DNA of 16,864 nt from Nitrososphaerales archaeon TH5896 (GTDB lineage: Archaea > Thermoproteota > Nitrososphaeria > Nitrososphaerales > Nitrososphaeraceae), in assembly GCA_014523625.1 (NCBI GenBank), contig JAATVP010000036.1, positions 1 through 16,864 of the forward strand, in the 5' to 3' direction. Every line of letters starts with the position of its first letter. Within the stretch, counting starts at the first letter, position 1. Shown in pieces: positions 14,034-16,864 of this stretch. The translations under genes were made by a program, and so were the position numbers. The notes below the pieces were generated by a model, which was not told the DNA's origin, did no database searches, and saw only the letters and a program-made list of their open reading frames with translations.

Positions 14034-15179
14034 TTACAGACCTTTGGGCTGCGAACTTGAAACTGGACCGGCCCGAATCTTGGCATCTATATTTTCCACC
14101 AAGTTTAGCAATTCCGTTTTGTGTGTGTTAAGATATTCAAGACCCCTGTCCTTCAACCTTATCTGATACAACCGAAGATCACGGTGATCATCAAAAAATT
14201 GTTCAATCATAGCTGCCCCGTGTTTGCTTGGATTAATCAATAATTCAAAATTATTGGTCGTCGCTTCCAAATCTCCTTTTTCTATTGCCATCTTTGCATC
14301 CCCCAGTACTTCACTTATATCTCGCAGCTGCTGCAGAGGCGCTGAGATGGTTTTAGTTCTGTGGAGTAACCCTGTACGTTTGGTATTACCTACTCTTTCG
14401 GCGATAGTCTTTGCTAATTCGTAGTACTCTTCCCTCCTGCCAAATGGGTAGTAACCATATCTTTGTTCCCTGCGCACTACTAATCCCTTCATAGTCAATC
14501 TAGTAAGAGCGTAGTCAACTTCTTCTTTGTCCATCGAAGTGATCCAGACTATTTTTCCAGGATAATTGTAACCTTGTCTAATTGCCTCAAGAACAACAAC
14601 TTCAACAATGCGCCTAAATCCTTCCTCGGCCCTCGCGTATTCAAAATCCCTATCGCGAACAGCCTTCCTTGCAAAAGAGATATCGATCTCTATAGACCGC
14701 TTAAGCGCCTCCAACCCATCCCCCACGTTCTTGCTAAGAACAAGGTAGCAAGCCAAATTATACCAGGCCATACCGTCGTTTGGATCGAAATCTATAGCAT
14801 TTTCACAAGCTTGTATTGCTTTTTCATAATTTTTCAATCTGTAAAACGCTAGTCCCTTCAGGTTCCAAGCTTCTCCATTGTTAATATCGATTTCAAGAGC
14901 TTTATCGTAACATGAAATAGCCGTTGTAAATTCGTCCAAATGAAAATGAGCATAGCCTTTCTTGATCCACGCGTCAACATAACTTGGATCTAATCGCAAA
15001 GCTAAATCAAAATCTCGAATCGCATCTTCCATTTTGTCATCAGACATATGCGAAATTCCCTTCTTGTATTGGTCAGTCTTTTGAATATCTCTAATGTCCA
15101 GTTGCTCCTCTTCATTAGAGCGAGCAGAGACTTCACTTTGATCCCTATTAGGCGTCCTCCTCCGAAGGAAATTGCCCAT
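14034..15179 (-). CDS. TPR-repeat protein with winged-helix-like C-terminal region
   Basis: This 381-residue protein starts at ATG 15179. After a polar N-terminus, four tetratricopeptide repeats occupy about 37-169 (each with the W/L-G-Y/F-A pattern, e.g. AWIKKGYAHF, AWNLKGLAFY, AWYNLACYLV, and ending in LDP or IDI-type turns). Residues about 189-257 look like a winged helix: helices at 189-201, KEEVDYALTRLTMKGLVVRR as recognition helix and strand, then an aromatic, basic wing (EQRYGYYPFGRR). The tail (about 260-381) is helical and charged. TPRs mediate protein contacts, so a scaffold or transcription-linked role is plausible, but I recognise no specific family. There is no signal peptide or membrane segment, so it is cytosolic. 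It stands between thi4 and a small membrane protein, all on the same strand but not closely spaced. Confidence 0.8.
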   Translation of the reverse strand: MGNFLRRRTPNRDQSEVSARSNEEEQLDIRDIQKTDQYKKGISHMSDDKMEDAIRDFDLALRLDPSYVDAWIKKGYAHFHLDEFTTAISCYDKALEIDINNGEAWNLKGLAFYRLKNYEKAIQACENAIDFDPNDGMAWYNLACYLVLSKNVGDGLEALKRSIEIDISFARKAVRDRDFEYARAEEGFRRIVEVVVLEAIRQGYNYPGKIVWITSMDKEEVDYALTRLTMKGLVVRREQRYGYYPFGRREEYYELAKTIAERVGNTKRTGLLHRTKTISAPLQQLRDISEVLGDAKMAIEKGDLEATTNNFELLINPSKHGAAMIEQFFDDHRDLRLYQIRLKDRGLEYLNTHKTELLNLVENIDAKIRAGPVSSSQPKGL

Positions 15180-15283
15180 TTAGCTAAATTACTCCATTCG
15201 TAGTTAAATACATTTGGAAGATTTCACCATAGAATGCAAGACAAGGTCGATTATTGTTCCGAAAATAAGAAACGTTCAATCAT

Positions 15284-15454
15284 TTAAAACCCTATTTGTA
15301 AACTAGAGGCCGGCACACCGTTTGAGGCTGCATATACAAATACCGACATTTCCGAGCTAGGTATTGTTGTGAGAAATATCATTAAAGTCGGAACCGCTCC
15401 ACATACAATGATTGTCAATATGATTAGCCAAACGGCAGTCATTTTCTCTACCAT
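15284..15454 (-). CDS. 56-residue single-span membrane protein
   Basis: A short open frame on the minus strand starts at ATG 15454 and stops at TAA 15284-15286. It encodes a peptide beginning MVEKMTAVWLIILTIIVCGA and ending ASSLQIGF. Residues about 6-30 form one strong transmembrane helix followed by a short polar tail. An internal Met at residue 5 is an alternative start. The element TTTATATAT (opposite strand of about 15477-15486) is centred 27 nt upstream of the ATG, as in leaderless archaeal genes. The gene fills most of the gap between the TPR gene and sucC and is divergent from sucC. I do not recognise the family. Hydrophobic composition, clean stop and promoter make it a good candidate for a real small gene. 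Confidence 0.6.
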   Translation of the reverse strand: MVEKMTAVWLIILTIIVCGAVPTLMIFLTTIPSSEMSVFVYAASNGVPASSLQIGF

Positions 15455-15476
15455 ATTTTCAATTTTTGTAGATTAC

Positions 15477-15486
15477 ATATATAAAT
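15477..15486 (-). promoter_or_regulatory. TATA box of the small membrane protein
   Basis: TTTATATAT on the minus strand is about 27 nt upstream of ATG 15454, the spacing expected for a leaderless message. Confidence 0.5.
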
Positions 15487-15590
15487 TTTAAAACTGGTGG
15501 GTGACAATCTGGATAGTTATAATAGAAATTTGGTGACTTTGTGGTTCTTTTGCATTATTTAGAGTGTTTAATAGCAAAATTAAATAGAAT

Positions 15591-15598
15591 TATAAATA
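15591..15598 (+). promoter_or_regulatory. TATA box of the sucCD operon
   Basis: TATAAATA is centred about 29 nt before the sucC ATG at 15624, a near-consensus archaeal TATA box in leaderless position. Little room is left for a Shine-Dalgarno-bearing leader. Confidence 0.65.
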
Positions 15599-15623
15599 AG
15601 CTAATTATTTTTTCTCCCAAGAG

Positions 15624-16754
15624 ATGAGGTTATTAGAGTATCAAGGGAAAGAGCTTTTTAAGGAATTTGGGATCCCGGTCCCCAAATCCCGCATAGCTTT
15701 TTCGGTCGAGGAAGCTCGCTCACTCCTTAATAACGAACTTGCATTTCCGATAGTACTGAAATCACAAGTCCCAGTAGGCGGTCGAGGAAAGGCTGGCGCC
15801 ATCAAGAAATGCCAAAACATGGATGAATTTGAAAGACAATTTTCTGTCCTCCAAAACAAGAAAATCGAAGGGGAGTTCCCTAGAGGCCTTCTCCTTGAGG
15901 AAGTCATAAACATTTCTAAGGAATTGTATGTCTCCCTATTCCTCAATCGTAGTACCCGTTGCTTTTCTTTGATCGTATCTGCGGCCGGAGGAATGGAGAT
16001 AGAATCGGCTGAAAATCGATTTATTCTAGATATTACCTCTAAGGATAATATTGAAGAAATTGCTTCGAGAATTGCTGGAATGGCCGGTATAGGTAGTGAA
16101 AATCGTCAGAGATTTGTTGAATTCGTGAAGAAGCTTTATGGATTACTTTGGGAGAAGGAGGCTGAACTAGTAGAAGTAAATCCAGCTGCACTTTTAATTG
16201 ATGGCTCGATTGTAGCACTGGACTCCAAGGTCATTATTGATGATAACGCCTTGTTCCGTCATCCTGAGTTGATCAAATATGAAGAAGCAACAGAGCTGGA
16301 ATCTCTTGCCAAAAAGAATGGATTTTCATTCGTGCAGCTTCAGGGAAATATCGCAATTATTGGCAATGGTGCAGGGCTGGTCATGTCCACACTTGACATG
16401 GTATCTGACGCAGGGGGAAATGCAGGTGCATTTCTGGATTTTGGTGGCAGCGCAACCTCAGAGACGATTTATCAAGCTCTCATGGTTATCAGAAGAGTCA
16501 AGTCAGTTCAAACAATTGTTGTAAATCTATTTGGAGGCATCGTCCGTACCGATCTGGTAGCAGAAGGTATTCTAAGGGCTTATTCAAACGATCTAATAAC
16601 GGTACCTCTATTCGCCAGAATCTCGGGAGCAGAATCACTCAAGGCAAAGCAAATACTCAATAACTCTAAGGCTCACTTGTTTGATAGGATTGAAGATGCA
16701 ATCCATGCTGCAGTGCAGGGGATAAAGTCCCAGGAAGGAAAGGCGATACTGTGA
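15624..16754 (+). CDS. sucC: Succinyl-CoA synthetase beta subunit (ADP/GDP-forming)
   Basis: This 376-residue protein starts at ATG 15624. It has the N-terminal ATP-grasp domain with MRLLEYQGKELFKEFGIPVP at the start, GGRGKAGAIKKC (52-63) for nucleotide binding and EVNPAAL (184-190) with D200 for Mg2+. The C-terminal ligase-CoA domain carries IIGNGAGLVMSTLDMV (245-260), GGNAGAFLDFGGSA (264-277) and VVNLFGGIVRTDLVAEGI (299-316). With SucD it converts succinyl-CoA, phosphate and ADP (or GDP) to succinate, CoA and ATP (or GTP) in the TCA cycle; in thaumarchaea this step can also serve the 3-hydroxypropionate/4-hydroxybutyrate cycle context, where succinyl-CoA is an intermediate. The length is slightly short for the family but the ends look complete. 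sucD overlaps its stop. Confidence 0.94.
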   Translation: MRLLEYQGKELFKEFGIPVPKSRIAFSVEEARSLLNNELAFPIVLKSQVPVGGRGKAGAIKKCQNMDEFERQFSVLQNKKIEGEFPRGLLLEEVINISKELYVSLFLNRSTRCFSLIVSAAGGMEIESAENRFILDITSKDNIEEIASRIAGMAGIGSENRQRFVEFVKKLYGLLWEKEAELVEVNPAALLIDGSIVALDSKVIIDDNALFRHPELIKYEEATELESLAKKNGFSFVQLQGNIAIIGNGAGLVMSTLDMVSDAGGNAGAFLDFGGSATSETIYQALMVIRRVKSVQTIVVNLFGGIVRTDLVAEGILRAYSNDLITVPLFARISGAESLKAKQILNNSKAHLFDRIEDAIHAAVQGIKSQEGKAIL

Positions 16755-16864
16755 CTCACCAAACATATGATTACGATCTGATGAAGATTCTTGTAGGAAG
16801 TATCGGAGATCCAGATTACACAAGACAACCTGTGATAGTGCAGGGCATGACAGGTAGTTTTGGA
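16751..16864 (+). CDS. sucD: Succinyl-CoA synthetase alpha subunit (3'-truncated by window end)
   Basis: The GTG at 16751 overlaps the sucC stop as GTGA, indicating translational coupling. Thirty-eight codons are visible. After a leader of about 26 residues (MTHQTYDYDLMKILVGSIGD...), the phrase RQPVIVQGMTGSFG matches the start of the SucD CoA-binding Rossmann domain (VIVQGITG-x-x-G). The N-terminal extension before this motif is longer than in bacterial SucD. The catalytic histidine lies beyond the window. Confidence 0.87.
   Translation, partial: MTHQTYDYDLMKILVGSIGDPDYTRQPVIVQGMTGSFG

Noticed and set aside
1..16864. CRISPR array
   Set aside because: No regularly spaced short repeats with unique spacers are visible; the only periodic repeat is the blade-encoding one in the YVTN gene.

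Overview
The window looks like a piece of a thaumarchaeal (Nitrososphaeria, ammonia-oxidiser type) chromosome. The evidence is an archaeal-type prolyl-tRNA synthetase with a C-terminal zinc site, an F420 gamma-glutamyl ligase (CofE), an archaeal thiazole synthase (Thi4), two tRNA genes with introns, many TTG starts, several TATA boxes about 27-31 nt upstream of start codons (leaderless genes), and a YVTN beta-propeller surface protein with the membrane-anchored C-terminus I associate with Nitrososphaera-like genomes. Composition is moderately AT-rich throughout. The assignment is by recognition only; no search was run.

Layout. 1-4537 is accessory in character: the 3' part of a YVTN beta-propeller protein, a small putative HTH protein, a possible 51-residue small ORF with a strong Shine-Dalgarno, a zinc-ribbon protein behind a hairpin, and a 512-residue tyrosine recombinase. 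The recombinase lies just past the 3' end of a tRNA-Lys gene (4590-4676), the usual arrangement for an element integrated at a tRNA. No second attachment site is visible, so any such element would continue left of the window. A tRNA-Asp gene (4847-4949) faces away from tRNA-Lys and carries extra sequence in its D-loop, probably a non-canonical intron.

4963-8752 holds, all on the minus strand, an inositol-monophosphatase family enzyme, a VTT/DedA-like membrane protein, ProRS, and a small four-cysteine protein directly upstream of proS. 8932-11695 runs on the plus strand: a SerB/ThrH-like HAD phosphatase, cofE, a TusA-like sulfur carrier and a cysteine synthase family PLP enzyme, closely spaced. 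Thioredoxin reductase (convergent with the cysteine synthase) and Thi4 follow on the minus strand. The tusA-cysteine synthase pair near trxB and thi4 suggests a neighbourhood concerned with sulfur and thiol handling.

14034-15454 has a TPR plus winged-helix-like protein and an unlisted 56-residue single-span membrane protein with a good leaderless promoter. The window ends with the succinyl-CoA synthetase operon: complete sucC and the first codons of sucD, overlapping by GTGA.
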